From positions 28,544 to 92,543 of the forward strand of contig LFKV01000037.1 of assembly GCA_001189345.1 (NCBI GenBank): DNA of 64,000 bases, given 5' to 3'. The notes under the pieces were generated by a model, which was given only the letters and a program-made list of their open reading frames with translations, was not told the origin of the DNA and did no database searches. Shown piece by piece: positions 38,438 to 48,866 of the stretch; position 1 is the first letter of the stretch, and every line of letters starts with the position of its first letter. A program made the translations under genes and the position numbers. This stretch comes from Candidatus Paraburkholderia kirkii. GTDB lineage: Bacteria; Pseudomonadota; Gammaproteobacteria; Burkholderiales; Burkholderiaceae.

Positions 38438-38473
38438 AACGCGAAGCGCATACCATTGCGCTTCGCGTTTTTC
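38438..38473 (+). terminator. Terminator of the chemotaxis operon
   Basis: A 13-base-pair stem (AACGCGAAGCGCA with TGCGCTTCGCGTT) and T tract, 46 bases after cheZ. Confidence 0.88.
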
Positions 38474-38637
38474 TTTATGTGCGTTTGCGAACGTTAGGAC
38501 TATTCCTCACGGCTGGCATACTGACGGTATTCGCACTGAAGAAAAAGCGCAAAAAAACGGTGGCACATCTGTCACTCAATCGTCATGGGCCGGCCGTTTG
38601 CGAGGGGCGGACGGCAGAAAAACCGATAGGAGGCCCA

Positions 38638-39159
38638 GTGAAGGCACCGAAGCAATCTCGTCATGGGCATCTGGCAAGAACGCTGGCGTTCGCGGCCGGC
38701 GCATTGAGCGTATGCGCGGCGGCGCCCGCATACGCCGTGCTCGGCGGCGAGCCGATGAACGCGCCGCAGGGCGCCACGGCGACGTCCGCGAAGGCCGTCG
38801 TGCACGCCGCCGGCGCGAGCGGCGCGTCGAGCACGTCGGCGTCGGACTACACCATCCACTCGACGACGCTCGCAAGCGGCACCGTCATCAACGAATATTT
38901 GTCCGCGCAAGGCATCGTGTTCTGGATCGCATGGAAAGGGCCGCGCGTGCCGGATCTCACCTCGCTGCTCGTCAGCTATTTCCCACCGTATCAGCAAGGA
39001 CTGAAGGCGCAGCGCGCCGCGCGCGGAGGCCGCGGGCCGGTGAGCGTGCAGGACTCCGGGCTCGTCGTGGAATCGGGCGGGCACATGGGGTCGTTCGCGG
39101 GCCGCGCGTATCTGCCGCAATCCTTGCCCGCCGGCGTGTCCGCCAGCGACATCCAGTAA
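38638..39159 (+). CDS. DUF2844 secreted protein
   Basis: 173 residues from GTG 38638, chosen because of the GATAGGAGG ribosome site; ATG 38431 in the same frame has no such site. Signal peptide about 1-36 ending APAYAVLGG. The mature start AVLGGEP and VINEYLSAQGIVFWIAWKGP match the DUF2844 family, exported proteins of unknown role almost always next to a DUF3443 gene, as here. Confidence 0.8.
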   Translation: MKAPKQSRHGHLARTLAFAAGALSVCAAAPAYAVLGGEPMNAPQGATATSAKAVVHAAGASGASSTSASDYTIHSTTLASGTVINEYLSAQGIVFWIAWKGPRVPDLTSLLVSYFPPYQQGLKAQRAARGGRGPVSVQDSGLVVESGGHMGSFAGRAYLPQSLPAGVSASDIQ

Positions 39160-39177
39160 GCGACGGGAGAACCCGAT

Positions 39178-40485
39178 ATGCATTGAACGACACTCGGCCT
39201 TCCTGCCCTTTCTTCACCGCGCGCTGCCGGCTTCGTCCGCTGGCTCGGCGTGATTCTTCTTTCCGTCATGCTCGCGGCTTGCGGCGGTGGCGGCGACGAC
39301 AGCCATTCCAGCTCCAGCAGCGGCGGCTCCTCGGGTGGCTCCGGCTCGGGCGGCGGAAGCTCGAGCACCAGCACGGCGAACGCGCAGCCGAGCGCGCCCA
39401 ACGGCACGAACGCGGTGCCGATCAACGTCAATTCCGGCGTCGCGCAGTTCGTCAACATTCCGAACGTCTCGGTGACGGTGTGTGCGCCGGGCTCGTCGAC
39501 GTGTCAGACCATCGACAACATTCAGGTCGATACGGCGTCGTTCTGCCTGCGCATCCTGGGATCGTCGGCGCAGTCCGTGCTCGGTAGCCTGCCTGGCACG
39601 CGCGCGGCGAACGGCGGCCAGCTCGCGGAATGCGCCGGTTTCGCGGACGGCTATACGTGGGGCACCGTGCGCACGGCCGACGTGAAGATCGGTACGGAAG
39701 TCGCGTCCGGCGTGCCGATCCAGATCATCGGCGACCTGGACGCATCGTCGGCGCCGACCGGCAATAACGGCTGCCCGTCCGGCAACGACGAGAACTCGAT
39801 CGCCGATATCGGCGCGAACGGCATCCTCGGCATCGGCCCGCAGACGTACGACTGCGGCAGCGGCTGCGTGAGCACGGCGCTCAATGCGATGTACTTCTCG
39901 TGCGCCAACGGCGCAAACTGCGCCGGAACCACGGTCCCGCTCACGCAGCAAGTCACGAACCCCATCACGAAGTTCCCGGTCGACAACAACGGCGTGATCG
40001 TGCAGTTGCCGCCGGTTCCCGATGGCGGCGCGACGAGCGCGACCGGCGTGCTGATATTCGGCATCGGCACGCAGAGCAACAACGCGGTCGCTGGCGTCAC
40101 GAAGTACGGCACGGACCAGTTCGGTGACCTGACCGGCACGTACAAGGGGAACACGTACACGACGTTCTTCGATTCCGGATCGAACGGCAACTTCTTCCAG
40201 GACAGCTTTGCGCTGTGCTCGAGCCAGAGCGCGTTCTATTGCCCGAGCTCGGAGCAGTCGTTGTCGGTGACGATTCGCGGCACGGAAGGCAACACGTCGG
40301 TCGTTCCGTTCCAGCTCGTCAACGCGCGCACGCTGACGCAGGACGGCACCAAGTTCGCCTTCAACAGTTTCGGCGGGCAGCTGGGCATACCCAGCTACTT
40401 CGACTTCGGCCTGCCGTTCTTCTTCGGGCGGCATGTTTATGTCGGATTCGAGCTGCCGAACAGCCCGGCTTACGTGGCGTTCTGA
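39178..40485 (+). pseudogene. DUF3443 lipoprotein gene with stop at codon 3
   Basis: From ATG 39178 (GGGAGA ribosome site) the frame reads M-H, then TGA at 39184-39186. It continues in frame as TTLGLPALSSPRAAGFVRWL, a basic n-region leading to the hydrophobic core and lipobox VMLAACGGG. The remainder (ILGIGPQTYDCGSGCVST, YTTFFDSGSNGNFFQ, FDFGLPFFFG) is an intact DUF3443 domain. A GTG at 39250 could restart translation, but the signal sequence would lack its positive charges. CGA to TGA is the simplest cause. The protein may still be made weakly. Confidence 0.72.
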
Positions 40486-40537
40486 AGCGTCGGCGATGTC
40501 CTGACCGGGAGCGATTCCGGTCAGGCCGTCCGCAAGG

Positions 40538-40573
40538 AAAAACCGGCTGCGTCGGTGCGCAGCCGGTTTTTTT
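40538..40573. terminator. Bidirectional terminator
   Basis: A stem of AAAAACCGGCTGCG with its complement, flanked by A and T runs, between two convergent genes (DUF3443 gene and the short-chain dehydrogenase). Confidence 0.88.
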
Positions 40574-40576
40574 GCG

Positions 40577-41350
40577 TCATTCGCCCCCGCGCGGCTTGCA
40601 CGGCGCGCGCTCGAAGAGTCTGTCGTAGAGCCCGCGCGGCAGTGCGTGCAGCAGCATGCCCGCGATGCGCATCTGCCACGGGAACGTCGCGTAGCGCGCT
40701 TTACGTCCGATTGCGCTCGCGGCCTTGGCGGCGAAGCGGTCGGCATCCATGAGGAAGGGCATCGGATAGGGATTGCGCCCCGTCATCTCCGAGCGCACGT
40801 AGCCGGGCGCGATCGTGACCACGGACACGCCGAACGGGCGCATCTCGACGCGCAGCGCCTCCAGATACTTCGCCGCCGCAGCCTTCGACGCGCTGTAGGC
40901 GCCCGATCCCGGCAGCCCGCGCACACCCGCGACGCTCGCGATGCCGACGAGCGTGCCGCGCCGCACGGCCGTCATCGACGCGATGAAGGGCTCGAAGGTC
41001 GCGACCATGCCGAAGTAATTGACGTCCATCACGGCGCGGAAGGTGTCGAGATCGCCGTGGCCCGTCAGCGCGCCGCGGCTGATGCCCGCGTTCGCGATGA
41101 CGATGTCCGCCGCGCCATGCTCGGCGATGAAACGGCGCGCGGCATCGGCGAGCGCGTCGGCGTCGCGCACGTCGGCGGGGTAGAGGGAGACGGAGGCCTG
41201 GGGATGACGGGCGGCGAAGGCCGCGAGGGACTCGGCACGGCGGGCGACGAGGCCGACCACGGCCCCGCGCTTCACGTAGTGCTCGGCCAGCGCGAGGCCG
41301 ATGCCGCTTGATGCACCGGTGATGAAGACCTTCAGGCGAACTGCATCCAT
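40577..41350 (-). CDS. Short-chain dehydrogenase/reductase
   Basis: 257-residue Rossmann-fold NAD(P)-dependent oxidoreductase. Cofactor motif TGASSGIG (about 11-18), NAG segment IVIANAGISRG, catalytic Ser in GIASVAGVRG and YSASK (Tyr/Lys) are all present. A C-terminal hydrophobic segment (WQMRIAGMLLHALPRGLYD) may attach it to the membrane. Substrate cannot be told. Intact; located just before dsbA on the same strand. Confidence 0.9.
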   Translation of the reverse strand: MDAVRLKVFITGASSGIGLALAEHYVKRGAVVGLVARRAESLAAFAARHPQASVSLYPADVRDADALADAARRFIAEHGAADIVIANAGISRGALTGHGDLDTFRAVMDVNYFGMVATFEPFIASMTAVRRGTLVGIASVAGVRGLPGSGAYSASKAAAAKYLEALRVEMRPFGVSVVTIAPGYVRSEMTGRNPYPMPFLMDADRFAAKAASAIGRKARYATFPWQMRIAGMLLHALPRGLYDRLFERAPCKPRGGE

Positions 41351-41372
41351 GCCGGCGCGAGAGGCGAGGGAA

Positions 41373-42020
41373 TCAGAGCTTCTTGTCGCGAACTTGCTGG
41401 ACCAGGAAGTCTATTACCTGCGTCGTGCCCGGCAGGCTGTTGGTCATCGCCGGGCCGGTTTCGTACTTGTCCTGCACAACGACCGTCGGCACGCCGTCGA
41501 TCTTGTAGTCCTGCAGCAGCTTGGCGTCGCGCTGCACGGCGCTTTGCGTCGAGAAGGAGCTGTAGGCGTCCATGTACTTCTTCTTGTCGATGCCCTGCGT
41601 CGCGAGGAAATCCGCCTGCGCCTGCGGCGTGAGCAGATAGTCCTTCTTCACGTGAATCTCGTTGAACACGGCCGGCGTGACCTTCTCGGCGACGCCGAGC
41701 GCGTCGAGCGCGTGATACATCTTCGAGTGCGGGATGAAGTCGTCACGGAACGCCACCGGCACACGCTTGAACACTACGTCCGGCCCCTGCTTCTTCGCCC
41801 ATGCCTCGATGTACGGCTCGAACTCGTTGCAGTGCGGGCAGCCGTACCAGAAGAACTCGATGACCTCGACCTTGTCCGCGGGCGCGCCGACGGGCTGCGC
41901 CGCCTGCAGCTCCGTGTAGTCCTTGCCCGCCGTGGGGGCGGCCGCCGCCGAACTCGCGACGCTCATCGAAGCGGCGGCGATGCCGAGGGAAAGAGCGAAC
42001 GCGCTAAACAGTTTTTTCAT
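41373..42020 (-). CDS. dsbA: Thiol:disulfide interchange protein DsbA
   Basis: Periplasmic oxidase that introduces disulfide bonds. 215 residues from MKKLFSAF at 42020 (the frame reaches 42068, but this start opens directly on a signal peptide ending SSAAAAP). Thioredoxin-fold active site FFWYGCPHCNEF and the cis-proline loop DGVPTVVVQ are present. Intact. Confidence 0.93.
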   Translation of the reverse strand: MKKLFSAFALSLGIAAASMSVASSAAAAPTAGKDYTELQAAQPVGAPADKVEVIEFFWYGCPHCNEFEPYIEAWAKKQGPDVVFKRVPVAFRDDFIPHSKMYHALDALGVAEKVTPAVFNEIHVKKDYLLTPQAQADFLATQGIDKKKYMDAYSSFSTQSAVQRDAKLLQDYKIDGVPTVVVQDKYETGPAMTNSLPGTTQVIDFLVQQVRDKKL

Positions 42021-42203
42021 GCTTAAAGAACGAATGCAAAAGATACGCGGAGGGTACGAGAGGTCCATCAGTGGGACATACGACGCTTAAGCCACGCTTA
42101 AGGCCGGTCGGGCCGTGCGGGACGAAACGGCGCGCCGCCCCTCGTTCTCGCTCCCGCGCTTCCGTGTTGCGGCAGCGCGGGCGCCTCGACTTCGCTCGCT
42201 GTC

Positions 42204-42962
42204 TTATTGCCTGGAGAAGCGGATCACGGCCGTGTCGACGCCCGCGTCGGACAGACGCTGGCGTGCCGTGTTCATGTCCTCGAACTTCGCGAACGGACCG
42301 ATGCGCACACGATAGTACGTCACACCGCCCGCATCGCGCTGCGTGACCTTCGATTCGAAGCCCTGGAAGCCCAGGCGCGCGCGCTGCTGCTCGGCGTCGG
42401 CTTGCGTCTTGTACGCGCCCACCTGCAGGAAGTAGCCGGTGTTCGCATCGCTCGGCGCGGGCGGCGTAGTCTTCGCCGTCGTCGCCGAGCTGCCCTTCGG
42501 CGGCGTGGCGGCAGCGTTGCTCGTCGCGTTCGGCGCGTTCTCGGGTTTCTTCGCGGTCGTCGTGCTGGCGGTCTTCGGCGCGGAAGCGGTCGCGCCCGAA
42601 GGCGGCACTTCGACGATCTGCGGCTCGTCGAGCATGCCCGACGACTGCGTCTGATTGTTGCTTTGGCCCGGCGCGGTGTTGGGCGGCGTGGGCTGCGCGG
42701 CCTGCGGCACCGGCTGGCCCGGCGTCTTGCCTTGCAGCGGACGGTTCGGGTCGTAGGGTTGCGCGGCGACGGGCGCGGAGTTGGCCTCCGATGGCGGCGG
42801 CGCGACCTTCGCCACGAACGGCGTGGGCGCGCGCGTGATGTACAGCGCGACGATCATGGCGATCGCGAGGCCGACGATCAGCCCCAGTACGATGCCGAGA
42901 AAGGTTCCCCCGGTTTGCTTCGACTGCTTGGATTGCCTGGGCGTGCGACGTGGTTTTGCCAT
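42204..42962 (-). CDS. SPOR-domain membrane protein (FtsN-like)
   Basis: 252 residues from MAKPRRTPRQ at 42962. Basic cytoplasmic start, one membrane segment (FLGIVLGLIVGLAIAMIVAL), a long proline/alanine/threonine-rich periplasmic linker, and a C-terminal SPOR domain (YFLQVGAYKTQADAEQQRAR, YYRVRIGPF) that binds denuded glycan strands at the division septum. It follows argS on the same strand, the usual Burkholderia order. Role in division is inferred from architecture. Confidence 0.88.
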   Translation of the reverse strand: MAKPRRTPRQSKQSKQTGGTFLGIVLGLIVGLAIAMIVALYITRAPTPFVAKVAPPPSEANSAPVAAQPYDPNRPLQGKTPGQPVPQAAQPTPPNTAPGQSNNQTQSSGMLDEPQIVEVPPSGATASAPKTASTTTAKKPENAPNATSNAAATPPKGSSATTAKTTPPAPSDANTGYFLQVGAYKTQADAEQQRARLGFQGFESKVTQRDAGGVTYYRVRIGPFAKFEDMNTARQRLSDAGVDTAVIRFSRQ

Positions 42963-43002
42963 CGTATGGATCACCTGCGAGAAAGTCTTCTATTGGGCGA
43001 CG

Positions 43003-43008
43003 ATTATA
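43003..43008 (-). promoter_or_regulatory. Possible -10 of the SPOR-protein gene
   Basis: Perfect TATAAT on the minus strand, 41 bases before the start codon; -35 weak. Confidence 0.4.
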
Positions 43009-43104
43009 GCCGCGGGTCGAGACACGCCGACGCCAGCCTCCCCTCCCGTCCGCACACGCCGGAATACTCCGATTTCGGTGTGTGCGTCGAGGGGCGGCAG
43101 ACGC

Positions 43105-44889
43105 TCACATCTTCTGAGGAGCCGATACGCCGATCGTCGCGAGACCGTTCTCGAGGACCTGACGCGTCGCCGCGAGGAGCGCGATGCGGGCCGTGCGCTC
43201 TTTCTCTTCCTCCACGAGCACGTGCTCCGCATTGTAGAACGAGTGAAATTCGCCAGCGAGATCGCGCAGGTAGAACGCGACCGCGTGCGGCGCGAGCTCG
43301 GTCGCGGCGTGCGCGAGCATTTCCGGATACTCGGCGAGCTTGTTGAGCAGCGCCATCGCGCGGTCGCTCGAGAGCGGCGAGAGATCCGCCCTGGTGGCTT
43401 GCGCGAGGTCGCCGCCGTAGCGCTCCTGCCAGTCGTTGAGGATCGTGCAGATGCGCGCATGCGCGTATTGCACGTAGTAGACCGGGTTCTCGTCGTTCTG
43501 CTTGAGCGCGAGATCGATGTCGAACACGAATTCCGTATCGGCCTTGCGGGAGATCAGGAAGAAGCGCACGGCGTCGCGGCCGTGGCGGATGGTGTCCGCG
43601 TCAATCTCGTCGGGCGCGGTCTCGTGGCCGGGTGCCAGGCCGCCCGACCATTCGATCAGGTCGCGCACCGTCACGTAGCTGCCCGCGCGTTTGGAAATCT
43701 TCACTTCCTGGCCGTCGCGCATGACGGTCACCATCTTGTGCAGCACGTAGTCGGGATAACCCTTCGGAATGCCGATGCCGAGCCCTTGCAGACCTGCCCG
43801 CACGCGCGTGATCGTGCCGTGATGGTCCGAGCCCTGCACGTTGATGACCTTGGTGAAGCCGCGCTCCCACTTGGTCACGTGATACGCGACGTCGGGCACG
43901 AAGTACGTGTACGTGCCGTCGGACTTCTTCATGACGCGGTCCTTGTCGTCGCCGTCGTCGGTGGTGCGCAGCCACAGCGCGCCGTCCTGCTCGTAGGTCT
44001 TGCCCGCGTCGACGAGCGCCGCGACCGTCTTCTCGACGCGGCCTTCCTTGTACAGTGACGACTCCAGATAGAACTGGTCGAACTTCACGCCGAACGCAGT
44101 CAGGTCCATGTCCTGCTCGTGACGCAGATAGGCCACGGCGAAATGACGGATGGCTTCGAGATCGTCGACGTCGCCCTTGCCTTTCACGGGCTCGCCATCC
44201 TTCGCGGCGACCGTCTTGCCCGCCATGTAGTCGCGCGCGATATCGGCGATGTACTCGCCGTTGTACGCCGCTTCCGGCCATTGCGCGTCGCCGGGCTTGA
44301 AGCCGCGCGCGCGGGCTTGCGTCGAGATGGCGAGATTGCTGATCTGCACGCCCGCGTCGTTGTAGTAGAACTCGCGGTGCACGTCGTAGCCCTGCGTTTC
44401 GAGCAGGTTCGAGAGCGCGTTGCCGAGGGCGGCCTGGCGGCCGTGGCCGACGTGCAGCGGGCCGGTCGGATTGGCCGATACGAACTCGACCAGCACGTGC
44501 CTGCTCGCCTCGCGCGTCGAGCGGCCGTAGGCCGCGCCTTCGTCCAGCACGGCCGGGATCACGACTTGCTTCGCCGTGGCTGCAAGACGCAGATTGATGA
44601 AGCCGGGTCCCGCCACTTCCGCGCTCTCGACGAGCCCCGCGGCTGCCGGAAGACCGAGCACCGCATCGATGATCTGCTGCGCGAGCTGGCGCGGATTGGC
44701 GCGCAGCGGCTTGGCGAGCTGCATCGCGACATTCGACGCCACGTCGCCGTGCGCCGCGACCTTCGGCCGTTCGAGCACGATCGTGGGCGCGACGAACGCC
44801 GCTTCGTTGGCGCCCTGGCTGGCTTGCGCGACCTGCTTGACCGCGTCGGTGAGGAGCGTTTCGAGAGTGTGTTTATGTGCGGGCAGCAT
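43105..44889 (-). CDS. argS: Arginyl-tRNA synthetase
   Basis: Charges tRNA-Arg. 594 residues, class I. N-terminal Arg-specific domain, HIGH-like motif in [22 protein letters not shown]-like [10 protein letters not shown] and the C-terminal anticodon-binding helices ([16 protein letters not shown]). Completely open and of normal length, in contrast with many neighbours. Confidence 0.96.
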   Translation of the reverse strand: MLPAHKHTLETLLTDAVKQVAQASQGANEAAFVAPTIVLERPKVAAHGDVASNVAMQLAKPLRANPRQLAQQIIDAVLGLPAAAGLVESAEVAGPGFINLRLAATAKQVVIPAVLDEGAAYGRSTREASRHVLVEFVSANPTGPLHVGHGRQAALGNALSNLLETQGYDVHREFYYNDAGVQISNLAISTQARARGFKPGDAQWPEAAYNGEYIADIARDYMAGKTVAAKDGEPVKGKGDVDDLEAIRHFAVAYLRHEQDMDLTAFGVKFDQFYLESSLYKEGRVEKTVAALVDAGKTYEQDGALWLRTTDDGDDKDRVMKKSDGTYTYFVPDVAYHVTKWERGFTKVINVQGSDHHGTITRVRAGLQGLGIGIPKGYPDYVLHKMVTVMRDGQEVKISKRAGSYVTVRDLIEWSGGLAPGHETAPDEIDADTIRHGRDAVRFFLISRKADTEFVFDIDLALKQNDENPVYYVQYAHARICTILNDWQERYGGDLAQATRADLSPLSSDRAMALLNKLAEYPEMLAHAATELAPHAVAFYLRDLAGEFHSFYNAEHVLVEEEKERTARIALLAATRQVLENGLATIGVSAPQKM

Positions 44890-45184
44890 GCTGAATGTGA
44901 TCCAGTGGAGCGAGTCCGGAGGGTATGGCGATCGGGGCGGGCACAGCGCGCCCGGAACCCGGTGTGCGCGGCGAAGGGATGCCGCCCGCCATGTCTGCGA
45001 GGCTTCGCGGACATATAACGGATAGAGCCCGGTTATATACCTACAAAGTGTGGATTTTAGCAGGTGCTAATATGTCTAATCAGGGTGTCGTCAGTCATGT
45101 TTGTTTGTTGTTAGGGAGACCGGCTCGTCTGCGCGTTTCGTTTGCAAACCGCCTATGACCCAACATAAACAAAAGGACCATGCC

Positions 45185-45511
45185 ATGCTGATCACATTCA
45201 AAACCCCCGCCGCACCGGATGTCATGATGCTGGAGAACCTAGCGGAATACCTGCTCGGCATCATCGGCAAGAAGCTCACCGAACGGGGCGTCATCACGCA
45301 CGAAGAATTGCCTTCCGCAATCGAGAAACTGGAAGCCGCGGTCGTCGTCGACAAGAAGGAGCACGCCGAGCACGACGGCCACTTCCACGAAGGCGAGCAG
45401 GGGCACGAGCCGCACGAGATTCCCATCGGGCTCGCGCAGCGTGCCTATCCCTTCCTCGACATGATGCGTCTCGCGCTGAAGGACAACAAGGACATCCTCT
45501 GGGGCGTCTGA
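45185..45511 (+). CDS. DUF1840 family protein
   Basis: 108 residues beginning MLITFKTPAAPDVMMLENLA, the family signature, and ending FLDMMRLALKDNKDILWGV. A histidine-rich central stretch (EHAEHDGHFHEGEQGHEPH) might bind metal. Function unknown; conserved in beta-proteobacteria. Divergent from argS. Intact. Confidence 0.88.
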   Translation: MLITFKTPAAPDVMMLENLAEYLLGIIGKKLTERGVITHEELPSAIEKLEAAVVVDKKEHAEHDGHFHEGEQGHEPHEIPIGLAQRAYPFLDMMRLALKDNKDILWGV

Positions 45512-45602
45512 GCTTCTCGGGCTTTGGACTTGCCCCCGCAAAAGCCGGACATGCGGTGACGCTTAAATTTTGAGGTAGTCTTCTGCCTATGTTTTAAGCC
45601 TA

Positions 45603-46716
45603 TTCCATTGCGTCATTGAATTGGCACTGGTCGAATCCGGCGCGAAGGATCGTCATATTTCCACTTGATCGGTTTCGGGTTCTTGTTGTGTTCGCGGATG
45701 TATCGGCATCAGTTTGCGATCCCAATCCTTCACCGAAGTGAAGATGCCGCGAGCGATCACTTCACGCTGAATGCGCGAGAACCAGTTCTCCACCTGGTTG
45801 AGCCACGACGAGTAGGTCGGCGTGAAGTGCAGGTGCACGTTGCGCTGCGCATCAAGGAAGTCGGCAACCCGCTGCGTCTTATGGCTGCTGACGTTGTCGC
45901 AGATCGCGTGGATTTCCCGGCGTTTGGGCTGGCTGGCGACGACGTCGGTCAGGAAGGCCACGAACTGCTCGCTGGTGTGGCGCGCCACCGTCTTGCCCAG
46001 CACCTCGCCGGTGGCAGTATTGAACGCCGCGAACAGGCTGAGCGTGCCGTTGCGCTTGTACTCGAAGCCGTGACTCTCGGCGCGCCCGGGCGACAGCGGC
46101 AGCATACGGTCCTTGCGATCGAGTGCCTGGATCGCGGTCTTCTCGTCCACGCAGAACACCGCTGCGTGCGCCGGCGGGTTCAGGTACAGCCCGATCACGT
46201 CGGCTGCCTTGGTCTCGAAGTCCGGGTCGTTGGAGACCATGTGCCGCTCCAACTGCTGCGGCTTGATGCCGTGCTTGCGCCAGATGCGCTGCACGGCCGA
46301 GACCGATACGTCGCCGAGTTCTGCTGCGAGCTTGTAGCTACTCCAGTGTGTCGAACCGTCGGCGGGTTTGTGCTTGAGGGTGCACTTGAGCACCCGCGCT
46401 TCCAGTTTGGCCGGTGGCTGCGTAGGCGCCCGCCCGCGGTGCCGGGCGTACATGCCGGCTAGTCGCTCGCTGAGGAAGCGCCCCGACCAGCGTGCGATGA
46501 AGCGCGAATCGCAACCCAGTGTGCGCATGATACTGTCGCGCGATTCGCCGTCCTCGAGCATCAGGATCAACTTTGCGCGTCGCACGTCCGCCGCACGCAC
46601 CGTTCGGCTGCGCGCCGCCGACAACAGTTGCTCACGTTCGATATCTGTCAGGTTCATTTTGACCCATGACCTGTATCTGAACACAGACAGGGTGCTAATT
46701 CAATAACGCAGTGCAA
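45603..46716 (-). mobile_element. IS630-family insertion sequence, 1114 bp, complete
   Basis: Ends are imperfect inverted repeats (left TTCCATTGCGTCATTGAATT; right, reversed, TTGCACTGCGTTATTGAATT). TA flanks both sides (45601-45602, 46717-46718), the IS630/Tc1 target. One intact transposase. A near-identical copy in opposite orientation starts at 63911. Confidence 0.9.
45653..46657 (-). CDS. IS630-family transposase
   Basis: 334 residues from ATG 46657 (MNLTDIEREQLL). N-terminal helix-turn-helix (SRDSIMRTLGCDSRFIARWS) and a DDE catalytic domain: first Asp in VFCVDEKTAIQAL, second in HAICDNVSSHKT, Glu in SSWLNQVENWFSRIQ. No lesion, so this copy could be active. An upstream GTG at 46684 is in frame but lacks the family N-terminus. 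Confidence 0.92.
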   Translation of the reverse strand: MNLTDIEREQLLSAARSRTVRAADVRRAKLILMLEDGESRDSIMRTLGCDSRFIARWSGRFLSERLAGMYARHRGRAPTQPPAKLEARVLKCTLKHKPADGSTHWSSYKLAAELGDVSVSAVQRIWRKHGIKPQQLERHMVSNDPDFETKAADVIGLYLNPPAHAAVFCVDEKTAIQALDRKDRMLPLSPGRAESHGFEYKRNGTLSLFAAFNTATGEVLGKTVARHTSEQFVAFLTDVVASQPKRREIHAICDNVSSHKTQRVADFLDAQRNVHLHFTPTYSSWLNQVENWFSRIQREVIARGIFTSVKDWDRKLMPIHPRTQQEPETDQVEI

Positions 46717-46773
46717 TAGTACTGAGTAATCCGAATCGCCGACCGGTCCCGGGGCAAGCTTGAAGAGGCATCT

Positions 46774-47533
46774 TCAATAGAGATGCAGCCAGCGATAGAC
46801 GTCGAAGCGGGCGAGTTCCACGAGTTCATGCGCCGCGAGCTCGCTGTTCTTGAAGCTCCTGAAGCGCGGAAAGAGCGTAGTGCGGTTGCGCCGCACGTCG
46901 GAAACGTATGGTTCCGGCGCGTAACCGAAAGCCTCGAATGCGCGCAGCGAACGCCGCATGTGATACGCAGAGGTGACGACGATCAAACGGCTGTCATGTG
47001 CAGGGCCCAGAATGGCCGCCACGTTGCGCGCGTTCTGATAGGTGTTGAGGCTCCTGTTCTCGCGCACCAGATCGCCGGGCTCGACGCCCCGGGCGAGCAC
47101 GTAAGGCGCGTAATTGTCGGCTTCGGCCTGGCCGTGGTGCGCGGATCGCCGCCGCTCAGGATCACCTTGCACGAGGCGCCGGTTTCGCGGCACTGCCGGT
47201 ATAGCGTTGCCGCGGCGGCGATGCGCGGCATCGAGTCGGATTTCGGAACGAGTCCCGTGCCGCTGCGATCGGTTCCGCCCCCATCAGGACGATCGTCGTT
47301 CAGGGACCGAACGCAGGCGCGACCGTGTCACGGTAGCCGCGCTGGGCGAGATCGAGCAGCGGCGTCGCGAACCGACCCGAGCCGAATGCCCATACGAGAG
47401 CGGCTGTAACAATCGCAATCTGCGCGCGCCGGCGTCGCCATAGCGCAAATAATGCAAAAAAAGCAGCAATAAAGTGAATAGAACCAATTTGATTGGGGTA
47501 ACGTATTGGTTTAAGGGCAAATCGGACCGTCAT
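46774..47533 (-). pseudogene. Frameshifted YdcF/ElyC-family protein
   Basis: DUF218 membrane-associated protein. From 47533 an N-terminal part has one membrane segment (IHFIAAFFALFALW, then AQIAIVTAALVWAFGSG) and DTVAPAFGP. A frame change near 47300 follows, then KSDSMPRIAAAATLYRQCRE and KVILSGGDPR. A second change near 47150 gives HGQAEADNYAPYVLARG and RLIVVTSAYHMRRSLRAFEA, stop 46774. Related proteins act in envelope carbon-lipid metabolism. Confidence 0.8.
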
Positions 47534-47766
47534 CGCGTGTTTCGGAACGCATCGGCGGTGTCGCAGTAAAGCGCGTGATCAGCGCGCTCTCAACGGGGGC
47601 TTGTAATAGAAGCAGCACCTAACGCAAGCGGCGGCCAAACATTCGGGCTGCGAGCCATCCTTCTCGCTTCGCAGACGAAATTCGGCGCGCCGCGTCTAGT
47701 CGGCGTCGCGGACAGTTTTGCGACCGTCACGAGCGTCGTCATGGCTGCACAGGAAGAAAGAACGAG

Positions 47767-48078
47767 ATGACCACGTATTCCAACGAAGCCGTACTCGAAG
47801 CACTTCGCCGAGCGCAGTATCGTCAGGTTCCCTGGGCGAAACGCCCCAATGTTTTCGATCTCTTGCGCGCCCTCGGGCTTCTCGAACTCGCCCGTCAGCG
47901 CACCGTGGCGCCCGCGCCGGGATTCCATGCGCCGGTGGATATCGCGGTGGTCACCGACCGCGGCAAGCACGAATTCTCGAGACTGTCGCGCGACGAACGA
48001 TCCGCCGACTGGGATCTGCGGCGCGCGGAGCCCTATACGTTCGGCGGTCAGGAAACGATTCTGGAAGCGAGGGTCTAG
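47767..48078 (+). CDS. Conserved hypothetical protein
   Basis: 103 residues from ATG 47767 (MTTYSNEAVLEALRRAQY), with WAKRPNVFDLLRALGLLELA and ending GGQETILEARV. No known domain recognised; the central helices could form a small winged-helix fold, but this is a guess. No partner gene next to it. Confidence 0.5.
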   Translation: MTTYSNEAVLEALRRAQYRQVPWAKRPNVFDLLRALGLLELARQRTVAPAPGFHAPVDIAVVTDRGKHEFSRLSRDERSADWDLRRAEPYTFGGQETILEARV

Positions 48079-48324
48079 GACTGCCCGGCGGTTCTCGCGG
48101 TCGACGAACTGTAAGCAGACCGATCGGCGCATGGGTCGAGGGGGATTCATCGCCGGAAGACCCCGGCCGGCGTCAGACGCAGCAACCAAAAAAGAGCCCG
48201 TATCGCAAAGGACACGGGCATACCGGATCTCACTGTTGCCACGTTGTATTCATGGCATAGGATGTGACTTGCGTCCGTTCGAGTGGTTCCGCGCAAAAGT
48301 GAGCGTCGCGGCGCACAGGCTGCC

Positions 48325-48572
48325 TCAATGATGCGGCGAGCGCGATTCGCGCTCCGTCTCGGGACGCGTGCGCATGTTGCTCGCGATGTCGCCGCGCGGC
48401 GCCGGAGGCGTCGCATCGCGGTTTCGTGCGTTGTTCTGCGGTGCGGCCATCGTGGCCTTCGTGCTGACATGAAAATCCGAAGCAGCGGGCGGCGGTTGAG
48501 CCTGACTTATCGCCAGGCTGCTCGTCAGTGCGACCAGCGCGCCCTGCGCGAGCAGAGTCGATGCGCCTTCAT
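48325..48572 (-). pseudogene. Small secreted protein with frameshifted signal peptide
   Basis: A strong GGAGGGAT site precedes ATG 48572, which reads MKAHRLCSRR and then runs out of frame. Two bases further, the frame gives ALVALTSSLAISQAQPPP, a signal-peptide core, and a polar tail (STKATMAAPQNNARNRDA) ending RSPHH. A 2-base gain in a GCGC stretch near 48541-48545 explains this. No function known. Alternatively the longer frame from 48612 is used. Confidence 0.5.
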
Positions 48573-48866
48573 GGTGAATCCCTCCAAGCCCTCGTGAGGC
48601 TTGTTCGATCATTCACCAAACAACTATACTTCGATCTGCCGCGGCGCTGTAAGGAATGGTAAAGAGTTGTTTCGTCCCGGGCGTGCACCATCCTCGTCTG
48701 TTACGACGTGGCATACGATGCTTCGGGGACGATAGCGGCACCGCCGCCGGAAGTTTTCCGGGCGCGACGGAATCAGAAAGGGAGTCGCGCAAGCCGTGGC
48801 CTGCGCAGGGTGGGAAACTGAAACCGAAGCCGGCGACAATCGGCTTCGGCTGAGTCGAAACGATCG

